Position numbers and translations under genes: made by a program
Notes under the pieces: model-generated
Told to the model about the DNA's origin: nothing
The model's database searches: none
The model's input: the letters and a program-made list of their open reading frames with translations, nothing else
Source: Hawksworthiomyces lignivorus
Taxonomy: Eukaryota; Ascomycota; Sordariomycetes; Ophiostomatales; Ophiostomataceae
Reading direction: 5' to 3'
Assembly: GCA_002917075.1 (NCBI GenBank)
Contig: NTMA01000040.1
Span: 248,001-312,000, forward strand
DNA: 64,000 nt
Shown here: positions 22,705 to 34,900 of the stretch, piece by piece
Numbering within the stretch: position 1 is the stretch's first letter
Layout: each line of letters opens with the position of its first letter

Positions 22705-23195
22705 TTTCTGCTGCTGAATGACGATAGAGCATTGAGAGTACAGTAATTCCCAATGTCCTCAATGATGCGGTTAGAATACAGACGTTTGGTTGTGATGGTA
22801 ATATCAAGGATGCAATAGTAAGACTCATGGAAGGTGGGTTCAGGTGGGTTTTCTCCGAGAGCACTTGACCGGGTGGGGCCGGAATTTAAGACCAGCAGAG
22901 CCATTTACGACTTATACGACTCGCAAGTCGCTTCCAGAGCTCGGGCAGTCCAGTGCCGGTGACATTGGCAAGCCTACAAATATATTTCCGTCGACGTTAT
23001 TTTTACCCTTTTTTTATACCAAAGAGTTTGCGAGAGAAGGACATAGCAAGTAAGACGGTGTTTTCACTAGTCTTGCGATTTAGAAGTCACTTCAACTATC
23101 GCTATCCTGATTTCAACATCACAATAAAGTGTTCCTCCGTGCTCCTCCCTCGCTTGCTTTGCTGTTAGGGTTACCTTTAAGTCAGTATTTTGCCC
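22705..23195. promoter_or_regulatory. Divergent promoter region
   Basis: About 490 bp between the starts of the zinc-finger regulator (-) and the complex I subunit gene (+). No specific operator was recognised; pyrimidine-rich tracts precede the + strand start. Confidence 0.5.
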
Positions 23196-24060
23196 ATGAG
23201 AGAAGCGAAAACTATGGCTATCAAATTAAATCGTCGAGGTAAGTCTCTTACATCATAACGAAGCGCTTTACTATGAATTTTGTATATCCTTACGTCAGGC
23301 GATATTCCAAACAGTACTCCTCTCTACTTCATCATTTTACCAGGCCTTCACGACACGTCCTCGATGTGTAGTCGGAGTAGTCTTTCCATCGAGTTCCAGC
23401 TTGCAAAAATACAACTTTCATGCGCAAAGTTCAACGCGCCTGCCCGCCCATTTCACGCCAAGGCCCAAAGCACTTATAAAGCAAGAGAGTCCATCGAATG
23501 CTGCTGAATATGCTTTGTGAGTCTCTTATACGGACGCCAGGACATAATAAAAACATCTTGATCATCCAAAGCCGATCTAATATTTTTATTTCTTTTGTCG
23601 CCGACTTAGAACTACCCTCGACGCCCTCATTAACTGGGCCCGACAAGGCTCTTTTTGGCCGCTGACTTTTGGCCTCGCTTGTTGCGGAGTCGAAATGATG
23701 CACACATCGATGCCGCGATATGACCAGGATCGTCTAGGCATTATCTTCCGCGCATCTCCTCGGCAATCTGATGTCATGATTGTATCCGGAACGGTCACGA
23801 ACAAGATGGCACCTGCCGTTCGCCAGTGCTACGACCAGATGCCAGATCCCAAATGGGTTATCAGTATGGGCAGCTGCTCTAATGGTGGAGGATACTATCA
23901 CTATTCTTATTCCGTCGTGCGTGGCGTGGACAGAATTGTTCCTGTTGACATTTTTGTACCCGGATGTCCGCCGACGGCAGAGGCATTATTGAATGGCATC
24001 TTCCAGCTGCAACGAAAGATGAGGAGGGCGGAAACTACGAGAATGTGGTACAGAAAATGA
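23196..24060 (+). CDS. NADH:ubiquinone oxidoreductase PSST/NuoB-type subunit (complex I 20 kDa)
   Basis: Peripheral-arm complex I subunit carrying iron-sulfur cluster N2, the last cluster before ubiquinone, in the mitochondrial matrix side of the inner membrane. Proposed exons: 23196 (or ATG 23214)-23238, 23315-23516 and 23610-24060, in phase, giving 231 or 225 residues. The Ser/Arg-rich, acid-poor N-terminus suits a mitochondrial presequence. The core reads [39 protein letters not shown] and [12 protein letters not shown]. The tandem Cys pair and two further Cys expected for N2 are all present. The C-terminus ends RMWYRK as usual. Several normally invariant positions differ (ACCG for [20 protein letters not shown]), and GC use is low, so this may be a diverged paralogue. 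The first exon is the least certain part. Confidence 0.87.
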
Positions 24061-24867
24061 GGCTTTGGTCGTTTGTATCGGTGGCAATAGAAATGGAAGG
24101 GACTGAAAAGTCAAGCTAAGTCAAAAATTCTCTACAAGACTACACGGTCGGCCGGGACATGATTGTATTTATATCATTCACCACTCTAGAAAGAAACGAT
24201 GTGTTGCGATAAAGGTTTTCTTTCCATGCAAAGCACCTGTATGAAAGGCTTGAAACGGTGAGATAACCCTATGGGATTGTAAAGTAATGATTTGGCTTTA
24301 AGAGACACACGTAGGTCGAGTAATGCCCACTTGAACGGCTACTACTCTCTCATGCCTCGTTAGGCCAGACTATCACCGCCAAGTGTATCACAATTGCTGA
24401 CTCTATAGGTAGTTGTCGTCGCTGTAGAGGCGAATTGGATTCAGAGCAGAGACACAATAAAAATACAGTTAACAAACGTCACCCAAAAATCTTGGACTTG
24501 GAATGAAATAACGTAAATACAATCATAAAGTTTGTGACTATAAAGTGTGCTTCTCCTTTGTCCATGTTATTATTGAGCGTTGTTAGTTCAAAGAACAACT
24601 CACCCTGCAGTACTCATATAGATAAAGAAAATCGCACTCCAACTGAACAGGAAATGAATACACATTATGTTCACACCGTGGGAACACCCTTAAAATCTTT
24701 ATAAATAAGCTTAATCTTGTCGTATAACGTTTCGTATCTTGTCTTGCCTTCACATCAGCGATCTCTCTCACAATCCACAGAACCAACTCAGGATTTACAA
24801 CGATATCTATTGGCGATTGGCTTGATATTTCGACATCTCTACGTACCAGCACAATAGTAGTTGGACC
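24061..24867. other. Intergenic region
   Basis: About 0.8 kb, AT-rich. A 178-codon minus-strand frame overlaps its right half and the next gene but has no protein-like features. It probably holds the 3' UTR of the complex I gene and the promoter of the following ORF. Confidence 0.5.
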
Positions 24868-25683
24868 ATGTCTGCATTGAAGAGTGCAATTGACGAAAAA
24901 TTGGTGCCGCCACACGGGAAGGGAAAGCACATCGTCTTCCCGTTTGGCAAGAGAACAGACAGGAGCAAGATTGAACCGGTTGAGGATGACCGTGACGACC
25001 TCTTTCAGCTCAGACAAGTGAGTTCTTTGCCCACTTTTAGAGGCTGCAAACGTCCACCTTGGATGCGCAGCGAGCGACTGTTGATGCATTCTATCAAGTA
25101 CGCGTGTGCTCGCATACACTCCATGCTTTCTCGCGACTCCAGTTCCGACGAGGAGGGTAGCGACTGCGAGATTCCGTTAATGGGCATTCCGTTAGGTTCC
25201 CAGCTGGCAATTCAAATTCATCATGACTGGACTGGCAAGGGCAATTACGGAAGCATTGAACCCGACGTTGCGTCTGATGTTATTGCTGCTTCTGGCATGG
25301 ATTCGGACTCGGACACGGACTCGGACGGGGACAGCCATTTCTCACCTATGCGACTAGTGCCACCCGCAGCTGGTTATTCCGCTGTATTATCGCCAATACC
25401 TTCTTCGATTCTGATATCACCGACGCCGGTGGTCGAATCTTCTATGGCACAGGATCCATCTTCCACGTCTTTAACGTCGCACGTGAGTGCAGCTCCGCCT
25501 TCCACGTCTTCAGCGTCGTCCTCAAGCGCTCCTCGTCGCAGCCGGCTCCACTTCATGTCGAACCAATCTTCTTCACAGTTCATTACAGGCAATGCCTCCA
25601 GCGTAAAGTTCAGTTCATCTTCCTACAAGTCTTGCTCAGTGCATACTTCTATTGATTTCTCGGGAGGTATTCGGAAACCCTAA
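24868..25683 (+). CDS. Hypothetical Ser-rich protein
   Basis: A single-exon frame of 271 residues starting ATGTCTGCATTG. I do not recognise a family. The N-terminal third is mixed and basic (KGKHIVFPFGKRTDRSK), followed by RDSSSDEEGSDCE, a casein-kinase-2-like acidic Ser cluster. A second acidic repeat, DSDSDTDSDGDS, lies near residues 148-159. The C-terminal half is Ser/Pro/Thr-rich and likely disordered. There is no signal peptide or membrane span. A good donor (GTGAGT at 25018) has a matching AG only 23 bp away, too short for an intron, so the unspliced frame is preferred. Coding status rests on length and an ATG start only. Confidence 0.55.
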   Translation: MSALKSAIDEKLVPPHGKGKHIVFPFGKRTDRSKIEPVEDDRDDLFQLRQVSSLPTFRGCKRPPWMRSERLLMHSIKYACARIHSMLSRDSSSDEEGSDCEIPLMGIPLGSQLAIQIHHDWTGKGNYGSIEPDVASDVIAASGMDSDSDTDSDGDSHFSPMRLVPPAAGYSAVLSPIPSSILISPTPVVESSMAQDPSSTSLTSHVSAAPPSTSSASSSSAPRRSRLHFMSNQSSSQFITGNASSVKFSSSSYKSCSVHTSIDFSGGIRKP

Positions 25684-26010
25684 GCCCCATTAGTGTACAA
25701 TAGCGAAAATAAGCTAATATTGGGATCTTTGCAAGGCTCTACGTTTCTGACTGCCTTGTTTCTATGTGCTAAAGAGATAGAAGCTTACGACTTTCACGAT
25801 TTTTTCTAAAAGATTTAATAATAGATTGGTTTCCGACTTTCATTAATATTTTTCTCGTCGCTAAAATACAAAGTGGTAATGTAACACAGAAAAGAATGGC
25901 TGTCTATCAGAAATTTTTTTTGCCAATTATGCAAATCCGAACATTTCCCCTTTTCCCCTGATGTGACTTTTTCTCCCTTTTCTTTTTTATAATTTGCTTT
26001 CTATGCAGAT
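25684..26010. other. Convergent 3' intergenic region
   Basis: About 330 bp, AT-rich with T-runs, between the stop codons of the Ser-rich ORF (+) and the pirin gene (-). Nothing else seen. Confidence 0.6.
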
Positions 26011-26976
26011 TCATGCAGTGTCCAGGACAATGACTTCTGCCTCTTCTGTGCCGATGCTCTCGACAGTCAGCTTGTCGCCGGCAGCCACGACATCGACAAA
26101 CGCGCCGTCTCCCTCGTTCAGGATGGCGTCCTCGCGGCCGTCCAGTCGGATGCGTGCGCCGCCCTCGTCGGACGCCTTCTTGCTGTGCTTGGTCGTCATC
26201 GGCAGGTGCACGAACAACTTGCGCTTGTTGGTCTGCGTCACGACGCCCGGCTGGCCCAGCCCCACGGTCCACGTAGCCGTCTTTCCGGGGCTCAGGAGGC
26301 CGGCGCCCATGGCAAAGTCAGCGTGAATAGGGATAGTGCCCGGCAGCGAGGGCTTGGCGGCCTGCTCCTCGGCAGACGTGGCGTCCGGGCCGCCGACGAG
26401 GGGGCTCAGGACGGGCACGAATTCGCCCTTGTCAGCAGCCGCACGCTTGGCTTCGTCCGAGAAGGTTGCAGTGTGGTATGTAGGGGGCAGCCCACGCTTC
26501 CATGGCACGGCCCAGATTTGCAGAAAGTGGACGGGATCGGAAGAGTGCTCATTGTACTCGCTGTGTGCGATGCCGGTGCCACCCGTTGTGAACTGCATGT
26601 CACCGCGGCGCACGCGGAAGAACTGGTCGGAGCTAACACCCGCCTCCTGGCCCTTGCGCACCATGGAGTCGCGGTGGGTAAGCTCGCCCGAGATAACGTA
26701 GCTGAAAATCTCATAGTCGCGGTGCGGATGTGTGGGGAAACCAGACTGAGGCTGGACGCGATCCTCGTTGAGAACACGCAGCGATCCAAAACCGTTGTAC
26801 TTTGGGTTGTACCAGTCGGCAAATGAGAAAGAGTGGTAGGTATTCAGCCAGCCGTGGTTGCTGTGGCCGCGAGCGGACGACCGATGAGGTGAGATGACGG
26901 CGTGGGGCAAGCGGTGTGCCGAAGCGGCCGCCTTAGCGACGTTTGTGGCAGCGACTTTGGTGCTCATGTCGGTCAT
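26011..26976 (-). CDS. Pirin family protein (bicupin)
   Basis: Intronless 321-residue gene starting at ATG 26976 (MTDMSTKVAATNVAKAA); a second ATG lies three codons on. The frame is open further upstream but has no earlier ATG. The N-terminal cupin carries the metal-binding set in family order: HPHRDYE (His-x-His) about residue 88, and GIAHSEYNE (His and Glu) about 45 residues later. WLNTYHSFSFADWY and FGSLRVLNEDRVQP are classic pirin landmarks. The C-terminal cupin (from about residue 205) is the more divergent half, as usual. Pirins bind iron; members act as quercetinase-like dioxygenases or transcription cofactors, and the sequence does not say which. Codon use is GC-rich compared with its surroundings. 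Confidence 0.94.
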   Translation of the reverse strand: MTDMSTKVAATNVAKAAASAHRLPHAVISPHRSSARGHSNHGWLNTYHSFSFADWYNPKYNGFGSLRVLNEDRVQPQSGFPTHPHRDYEIFSYVISGELTHRDSMVRKGQEAGVSSDQFFRVRRGDMQFTTGGTGIAHSEYNEHSSDPVHFLQIWAVPWKRGLPPTYHTATFSDEAKRAAADKGEFVPVLSPLVGGPDATSAEEQAAKPSLPGTIPIHADFAMGAGLLSPGKTATWTVGLGQPGVVTQTNKRKLFVHLPMTTKHSKKASDEGGARIRLDGREDAILNEGDGAFVDVVAAGDKLTVESIGTEEAEVIVLDTA

Positions 26977-28128
26977 GATATGTGAGATACGATGTGATAT
27001 GTTGGTGGTTTCGGTCTTTAGAAACAGTGCTGATGGGGTAACTTTTGTCTTCAGTGATGGTTGAGTCTTCAATATGATTCTTGAGATGCGATCGAGAAAA
27101 CACGAAAGCCAACAGAGCAGTCAATGAGAAGTCTTTAAATACTACCCATTTTCTAATCGAGATGCATCGAGAAGATGCTGGCTTTGACAAGCTAAATATG
27201 TGCAGCATGTCATCATGCAGCTGTGATCTCAGTCAGTCCGTTAACGACTAATGTACAATTAACTAAGCATCAATAATGAAGACACGACCAAAAGCCGTGC
27301 GTAAATGGTATGCTCTGTAAAATATTAGTTGAGCAAGTCTTGTACTATTACAGTTGCTATCGAACCGCGCACCTATAACTAGAGGAGCAGGGACAAATCA
27401 TTATTGGTAGATCGTAATGGAACGGTCTGGTTTAAAAAGGACCCTAAGAGTAAGCGTTGACTAGCATTACAATATGCTGACAATACTCTAAAGAGCCTGG
27501 CTGACAAAAGTTTGGAGCTGACAAAATTGGCTTGTGCGGGAGTAAGCTATTCCAAGTCTCGGCTGATTGGTTGCAATAGGGATGGACAGCTCTGGAGGGG
27601 TTGGCTCAGCTTTCCCCAGGTGCCAATATCTGCTAGCTAACTACATACGTGTACAGCTACCTTCTCTGATTACTGGGTACCCCGCCTTGAAAACAGAACA
27701 TGAGGCCCAGGCGTACTCGTACAATATGGCAAGAGTGGCAATCAGATAAATCAGCGATAATCTTCGTAGGAATATTATTACAGTAGTTAAGTCAAGACTA
27801 TGTAATGTATACAAAGATCTAACTACCCAACGCTTGCTGGTGTCTGTTTGGCTGTTGAGGACAGAAAAAGACAAGCCGGAAACATGCCCAGGACAGAAAC
27901 TATTGGCCTAAATGCAGTGCCAACCTACATATGAAAGAGAACAAACGCTTGCCCATTCATGCACGAACAACCCAACAAAGCCACAAACCAAATAAAAGGG
28001 AAGGGGGAAATAAGAAGAACAAAATGCAACCCCCTTATGCAATATTAGTCATACCCTGTAAGTGACAGACTGCCCATAAAGAGAAGGCACAAAAGAAGAG
28101 AGAGCCTCGTAGAATCGGTACCCGCAGA
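26977..28128. other. Intergenic region
   Basis: About 1.15 kb between the pirin start and the 3' end of the PQ-loop gene, both on the minus strand. It holds the pirin promoter. Short ORFs only. Confidence 0.5.
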
Positions 28129-29520
28129 CTACACAGTGCCATATGTGCCAACAGAGTTCCCATTGGCAGTCGTATCAGCGACAGGTTTGTTAGTGTTGCG
28201 CTTCGGCGCGTAAATGCGAAATTGGAAAAAGATGATCATGTCCTCGACGATGGTGCCGAGTGAACCGAGCAGCCAGGGCAATGCCTTGGTGAGGTATTTG
28301 CTGTCCTGGGAGTAGGCCACCAAACTAGCACCGTAGGTGAAATTTCCCGTTAGTGAAAGTAGGAAAAACAGTAGCGCGAGGCCTGAATGGCTGGTCAGTA
28401 CGGATCATATATACTCTTGGACAGAGGTTCGGAATCACAACCCACCCTCGCAAGACTTTTCTCGGTAATTCTTGATAATCTGTGGAATGCGAGCGCATAG
28501 ATAACACGCTGCGCTAAAATATCCCAAGACTAGGCCGATGGTAGCATAGATGTCGTCTGGAGACGCCAAAGACGGGTCTTCCTCTCCAGGGCCGGCACCC
28601 ACAGGGTCGGACGAGCCCCATACACCTATATGAAAGGACGCAAAGTAGCCCAGTGTACCGACAACCCAGACAGCCACCAGACTTAGCGCGTTGTTAAGCC
28701 ACGGGTGGCTGTCGGGGGCATCGTCCTCGCCGGTTATAATTCGACGTAGAGGATCGAGGTTGGACTCGGATCGACGCGTCGAGTGGCGACGGTGCGAACC
28801 CGGCAGGCCAATGCTGGAGCTGCGGCGTCGGACCAAGAGTGGGCTGTCATCTTCATCTTCATCCCTCTCATCGTCTTGGAGCACTTCTTCGCTTTCGTTA
28901 TCGTCAGCGTTGCTAGCGACAGCGGTGGACGAGCTGCGCCGGCGTGTGCGAGTCTGGCGAAGCAGACGATCTCGCCGAGCCGTCTTCGCATTGTAATAAA
29001 GGCATTGGGATATGAGCACAAGATCGGCGAAGCAGAAGTAGAAAGCGAGAGCAACGGCCGTAGGTGCTAGGCCAGTCCAAAGAGCCCCTGGAGTTGAAGC
29101 AAGACATGTTAGGATCAGCCAGGCTAGGGTGGGAGCAATCCCACGCAGAGGCAGCGAACAGAGCATGCATCAACCCACCTGAAAGGTTGGTGGCATCGCC
29201 AAGCAGCCATACAAAGAGGAAGGCCATTGACAGGCCCTCGGCGCTCTGAGATTTGTAGTTCTGTATGAGTTGGGGCAGCTATCGAAACAAGAAATGTCAG
29301 CGGGTTACTTTGTTCAGCTATCGGTTGATCACGTTTCTCGATCTATGGCACATACGAGAAGGCAGATCCATGCCGTAAGGCTCACGCTGCCGAAGATCCC
29401 GGACAGCTCGTCTTTGAGAGATGGCTCAGCTACGGCCCCTCCGATTTGGGACGCAGCTGCAACAGCGACGGCAGACCGCGCAGCGATTGCAAATGCTGTT
29501 GGCAAGTGTGCCATCACCAT
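28129..29520 (-). CDS. Vacuolar PQ-loop cationic amino-acid transporter (Ypq1/PQLC2-like)
   Basis: Four exons, 29520-29356, 29278-29179, 29087-28446 and 28382-28129, are GT-AG and in phase, giving 386 residues. The family forms seven transmembrane helices in the vacuolar/lysosomal membrane and exports or exchanges Lys, Arg and His. Both PQ-loop motifs are present: LPQLIQNYKSQSAEGLS at the second exon start and IPQIIKNYREKSCEGLALL across the last intron. Other landmarks are MAFLFVWLLGDATNLSG and LTGNFTYGASLV. Between the two halves lies a hydrophilic loop of about 110 residues with acidic DDERDEDEDD and Arg/Ser-rich parts, typical of fungal members. The start at 29520 is chosen because it is the first ATG giving a luminal N-terminus before the first helix. 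Confidence 0.92.
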
Positions 29521-30841
29521 GGCGACAACCAGGACCAGAGCTCTCACGTCGCTCTTATTAAAAGGAAATAAGAGAGGAACCGCGCAGAGAGGGAGGGGCG
29601 CGCAAGAAACAAGAATGCGGAGGAGAAGGTGGGCGAGGCTAGTAAATTCAGTTCAACAGAGAACAGCAGCCGAAGAGAGAACAACCTCACGCTAGAATTG
29701 GAGAGTTTCTGGCTTCCCGCTAGCTTCTCTGCTTTCTCCAGATATAAAGAGAAATTGTAGATCAAATATGCACACGTTCTCGCCCGAACATCAAGAGCCG
29801 AGGGTCTGACGAGCAACGAAGTTGTAAAGAGCCAAGATTCTGCGCAGGTGGCGAAGGCTCGTGAGTTTTCGTTAGATTTTGTAGCGCTTATCGCACTACG
29901 TCGATATTGCAGAGATAAGAGATAAAGGACGAAACTGTGATCATTTTTTGGTGCACGCGACGAGGCACGGCTTCCCCTTTCGGACAAGCGTTCGCCTTTT
30001 GACCCTGCATATACAGTGCAATTTTGCATATTGCCACTATGCGACGTCACGGGAGGAACCGCCCAAAGAGAGCAATGGCAAATCCGTCTCCTCCTGCCCG
30101 ATTGAAATCCTTCTGAGTACTCCGTATGGTGTACGAGTACAACTATTATAGAGTTCACTACATACAGAGTATATGAGTGAACAAAAATGTTACCCTTTTT
30201 GAAATAACGATGTTCCCCAGAACATCATTTTAGCCAGCCACATCTTGTCTTAGGTCAGACATCTGGATCAATGCGGCGGTTATACTCCTGGCTGACTCTG
30301 GCCGCCTATACAGGGGGCAGGGAGCTGGTGTTCTGTACAGTGAGAGTATTGGTTTTCCCGCACGTGGGTTAGCGCGGTCGCCCATTCGCTCAAAACGATC
30401 TCCCTGGTTTCTTGACGAGGCACATGTTTGTTCCTCTAGCAACTTGCGAAACAGCTATTGGTAGCCTACAATGCGGCATCAGACAGCAGCTTATGCGACA
30501 TAAGCAAGCTCTCAGCCCTACCTCTCGGAGCTATGGGCTTCAATACATCTTCTCCATATATTGATTCAAATTGAGCATGTGGCGTCGCTGCTATTCGCTG
30601 CGCAGCGGTCTCTGACTGGAGTCCAGGTAACTCGAACACACTTGAAGGAGCTTGCACCACGATTAAAAAGAGGGCTGCTGCCACCCAGTTAGGAGACGAG
30701 TTTCTCCCTTCTCTTTGATCTAGGGTGAACTCCTCTTTTTCACTTTTCCAGCTCTTCTGTTACGATTAACAGAAAACTATACGCGACCAACTTGCTTCTT
30801 TCTTTTGCCTCTTGTTCCGAAAGCATTTTCTTCTTCTCACA
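29521..30841. promoter_or_regulatory. Divergent promoter region
   Basis: About 1.3 kb between the starts of the PQ-loop gene (-) and the S1/P1 nuclease (+). It contains a TACTCCGTA motif at 30118-30126. A pyrimidine-rich stretch (about 30725-30840) directly precedes the nuclease ATG, like a fungal 5' leader. Confidence 0.5.
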
Positions 30842-31903
30842 ATGAGACTATCCACATCACTTGCTGCGCTTGCCGTAGCGCTGCCCTCCGTTTCAGCTTG
30901 GGGAGGTGAGTGACAAAAAAATTCAGGAAAAGTGATGGAATGGAGGAGAAATACAGAGAACTGACCGGTGCAAGGCTTTGGTCATATTACGGTTGCCTAT
31001 ATCGCCAGCAGTTTCGTTCAGGAGCCGACTGCAAACTACTTCCAGACACTACTGCGCAACCAGTCGTCCGACTATCTCGCCGGCGTCGCCACCTGGGCAG
31101 ACAGCATCCGCTACACCAAATGGGGCCACTTCACGGGACCCTTCCACTTCATCGATGCCAAGGACAGCCCGCCCGACCGCTGCGATGTTAGCCTCAAGCG
31201 CGACTGCAAGGCCGAAGGCTGTGTTGTCAGTGCTCTGCAAAATTATACGTCTCGCTTGGTTGATGCGGCGGGCGAGTTCGGACCTGGCGACCACGAGGAT
31301 GCCGCCAAGTTTGTCATTCATTTTGTCGGCGATATCCACCAGCCGTTGCACACAGAGGACGTGGAGAAGGGCGGCAACGGTATCCATGTCAAGTTTGACG
31401 GGAGCCATCTGAATCTGCACCATGTTTGGGACACCAGCATTCCCGAGAAGATCATAGGTGGCGTGCACGGGTCACCCTATGACGAGGCGCAGCGGTGGGC
31501 TGACGAGCTCTCCAACGCCATCCGCAGCGGTAAGTTCCAGGCTGAGAGCCAAGACTGGCTGGCCGGAATTGATCTTGACGATACTACGGGCACGGCTCTC
31601 CAATGGGCGCGGGAGAGCAATGCTTATGTCTGCTCTCATGGTAAGTTCCCGATCCTTTATGAAACCTCGATACCAGGTCTCGTATGCCCTTCGAGTCGCT
31701 CTTCTGTTTCGCATACTTACCTACGTGAATTAGTTCTGCCCGAAGGCCCCAAGGCGATCTCTGGCAAAGAGCTTGGCTCAAGCTACTACAAAGATGCAGC
31801 TCCCGTGGTGGAGGTCCAGATTGCACGGGCTGGCTACAGACTGGCAGCTTGGCTTGACTTGATTGCAGCCAGGGCTGGTGCGGAGACGATCGATGAGCTG
31901 TAG
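30842..31903 (+). CDS. Secreted S1/P1-type nuclease
   Basis: Zinc-dependent single-strand nuclease/3'-nucleotidase. Exons 30842-30905, 30975-31640 and 31734-31903 are in phase, giving 299 residues, near the usual length. The signal peptide MRLSTSLAALAVALPSVSA is followed by Trp, the N-terminal residue that ligates zinc in mature P1/S1 enzymes. Zinc ligands appear in the expected order: WGGFGH, ATWADSIR, the FH pair in GPFHFID, FVIHFVGDIHQPLH and LHHVWDTSI. Cys residues in CDVSLKRDCKAEGC suit disulfides, and one N-glycosylation site (NYT) is visible. The start splits the WGG motif by an intron, a position I judge reliable because both halves fit the family. It is likely a nutrient (phosphate/nucleoside) scavenging enzyme. 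Confidence 0.96.
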
Positions 31904-34900
31904 ATAACTCCACCCTCGTCTCTGGCGTTGCTTTAACATAACTTTTAAAATAGATGCACGAAATATGAATTGGGTCTCTCGCTCTTTTTTTTTTCCTTCT
32001 TGCTCCTATTATTATAGGCAGTCGATTGCTGGCTGAGTTTGTAACATCTATACTTGTTCAGTATGATATAGTTTACATACAATATTAGAGTACGATTATG
32101 TCGTCTTAAAATTTCCCCATATTCCTGGTAGTACTCTGAAACTCGATCACGTTGATCACAGCGTGGATCGACAAAGAGATGGGGTACGCACGAGAAGAGC
32201 AGACCTGGGATACACTTCGGATGAATACAGAACAAGTTTCGACCCGGGAGAGTCGTCCACAAACATTTTATTAACGTTTGTAAACGTTCTCAAAATCAGC
32301 AAATCGATCGCAGTGACGACTTTATGAAATTGAGGGGAGAGAGTTATGTGCTAGAACCCCCTAATCATCTATCCTTTTCTCGTCATGAAACCTTATTAGG
32401 TCTTATTTAACTCTTCCATTTAAACTGACATTTTGTATACTGCAGCTCGAAACCCTAACAACTGCACAGCAAGGCTGCAAAGAAAGACTCTGGTCAATTT
32501 ACTGAGCTGGCATCTTGTAGAAAAGTTGAGCAACAATCCAATTGTCCAGGCAATACATTGATAATGATGGTTTAACAAGAAAGTGATCAACATGATCACA
32601 GAAAACTCGAATAGCGAGCAAGGTTTTGGGGTGAACCAGCATGTGTAGTCATCGGCTACACATACGCTTATATTCCTGCATGCACGAAATGCTCTTGTAA
32701 CGAACATCGGAGAGTAAAAATATGGAAATTACACAAGGATGATGAAGATCTGAAAGGTCCCCCCTCCCCGACAATAAGAAAAATCGGAATAACATAAGAA
32801 GAAATAAGAAACATTGTTACAGAACCCAGGAGTTAGGCGTTTTGACCGTGACCAGTATTGCGGGCTGTTGTTTTGTGTGTATTCTAGACGTTTTATGTGG
32901 GGAGAACAGCTTTCCACTCCTGACTGGACCTGGAGCAAAGAGCGAGCAAACGCGAGACAATAGTGGTGTTTCAAAATTTGGTGTCAGAAAAGACATGGCT
33001 GTTTCTCCGAACCTACCTAGGTCCAAGCTTTTCTCAGCAGCATACATACACAGGTGGAGAAAAATATCGCTAGTAGTATTTGAGACATTAGAGAAAATAA
33101 AGAAGAGAAAGGGATGAAGAAAGCGAGAAGCTGAAAGCAACAACCCGGTCGTGGACAGACAGTTATCCCGAATGACAACTTTGATGGGACATTCCGGCAT
33201 GATGCGAAAGCCTTTTCTAGGGCAAGATTCCAATACGAGTATTCAATCAATAGCCAGCACTATGTTGGGCAAACTACTGCGCAAATTCCCAGCTGCATAA
33301 TTCACGCGTTTACTACCTACTTAATAAGATCGACCTGCGGAGGCTCAGCGGCAATCATTGCACATCCCGAAAATCATTATGTTGACAAACCACCTATCTG
33401 GGACCATCAGAACGAGTTTGCCAGAACGCATGTCATAGCGTGTGGATGCGTTCTCATCTGAACAATACTTTTTTTCTTTTTACTTATTAAGAAGTTTTAA
33501 TTCCGGCCTGATAAACACTGTATTAAATGATTTGCAAGCAGGATTGGCACCATCAGCACAGCCAGCAGATCCGTCCAGATGACAGAGGAGCTTGGGTTGA
33601 ATAGTTATTGCCTGGGATGTACGGAGTAGCTAACCAGCTAATCTATGCGATTGTAAGATACGGGGTCCTGAACATAATCGAAGACATGCAAGTAATGGAG
33701 GATTAATTGAGCCGATTGAGACCACTCTTTTCAGTTTTCTCACTGCAGGCTACTCATACAAATGACATGACTCTATTTGCTTTGGTCAAAATCGGTGGCT
33801 ACGGTGCGGCCGTTACGATATTCAATCGCTTCGTCCTTGCTATTTTCCCTGTCATCTCCTGCCCGTTCATCTCTCGTCTTTTGCGTCCTGGAGAACAGAA
33901 CTCTGGTTGAACTTGTCTCATCGGCGCTTGGGGTGCGAAACCGAAGGTGCCTGAAGCCTGGTGGCTACGCCCCCATCAGTCCCCTGTCCTTCTCCTTTGC
34001 CCTGGGGTCCATCTCCCCTGATCTTCACCATAACAGCCAATCAGCACTCATATCTAAATAAACTAGCGGGGCACAACCACAAAGCTTCAACTCTTAAGCG
34101 TGCTTTCTTAGCGGCCGCAGAACCCGTCCCTGGCGAGGACCCAACAACCTCTGACATTTCAAGCCTCATCGACGTCAAGCAATAAAACAACGTGCCCCAG
34201 AATCCTGGGTACAGGATATAACGGCAACAAATGGCAGGCATCGGAGAGCCACGACTTGTCTGGGTAAGCATGTAGCGACTTGCTATCAGATTTACTAACA
34301 TTTGCACTCTGGGTTAGTCTTGCGTCCCTTGATCGCCAAGCACATGCATATTTTTCATCAGTGCTTCTGTCGTATCTCGCCTTTTTCCCCTTCCTCGTTT
34401 GCTGCTTTCCAAGATCAGTTGCTATCACCATGGTCTCCTTTTCAATCCCTGTGCCGCTTTCTTTACCGCGGTGCATAGCCATTTTCGGCCATGTTCACCC
34501 TTACTTTTGCTACCTATCTCGTATAGGGGACGCACTTGTATCCCGCTGCCCTCCTTGATGTTCCTTCATGTCGACATAACCTTGTCCAAAAATCCCTACA
34601 GGATGGACCGAAGAGCGGGTACCACCCTCGCTTCCCTCTCCACCTTCTTCTCTTATCCCCCCAGCAGAGATCCCTGCCATCCCAATCATCAAGGGAGCCT
34701 CCTTTCTCCTTACAGAGAGAGCTACCTCCTCGTCTCCTGTGTCTTCCCTAGTGTGGTTTTATGCTTTTCTCTGACCCTCCTTAGGTCGCTTTCTTCGTGA
34801 CCATCTCGTTTTCTCTGATTTTGCCCCTAGCTGGAGATTGCGGATAGGCCAGTATCATCTCTTCTCTGCAGCTATTACCCTTGCATGAGTTATACGGCCT

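Noticed and set aside
20474..24060. Regulator plus complex I subunit as a functional pair or cluster
   Set aside because: They share only a divergent promoter. Nothing in the sequence ties the regulator to respiration, and no biosynthetic enzymes are nearby.
25018..25042. Intron with GTGAGT donor in the Ser-rich ORF
   Set aside because: The next AG is only 23 bp downstream, below the minimum fungal intron size, and the unspliced frame is open.
24583..25119. 178-codon minus-strand ORF
   Set aside because: Overlaps the Ser-rich + strand ORF, has no domain or signal, and its composition is like translated non-coding DNA.
26185..26826. 213-codon + strand ORF opposite pirin
   Set aside because: Shadow of a GC-rich conserved gene; no motif.
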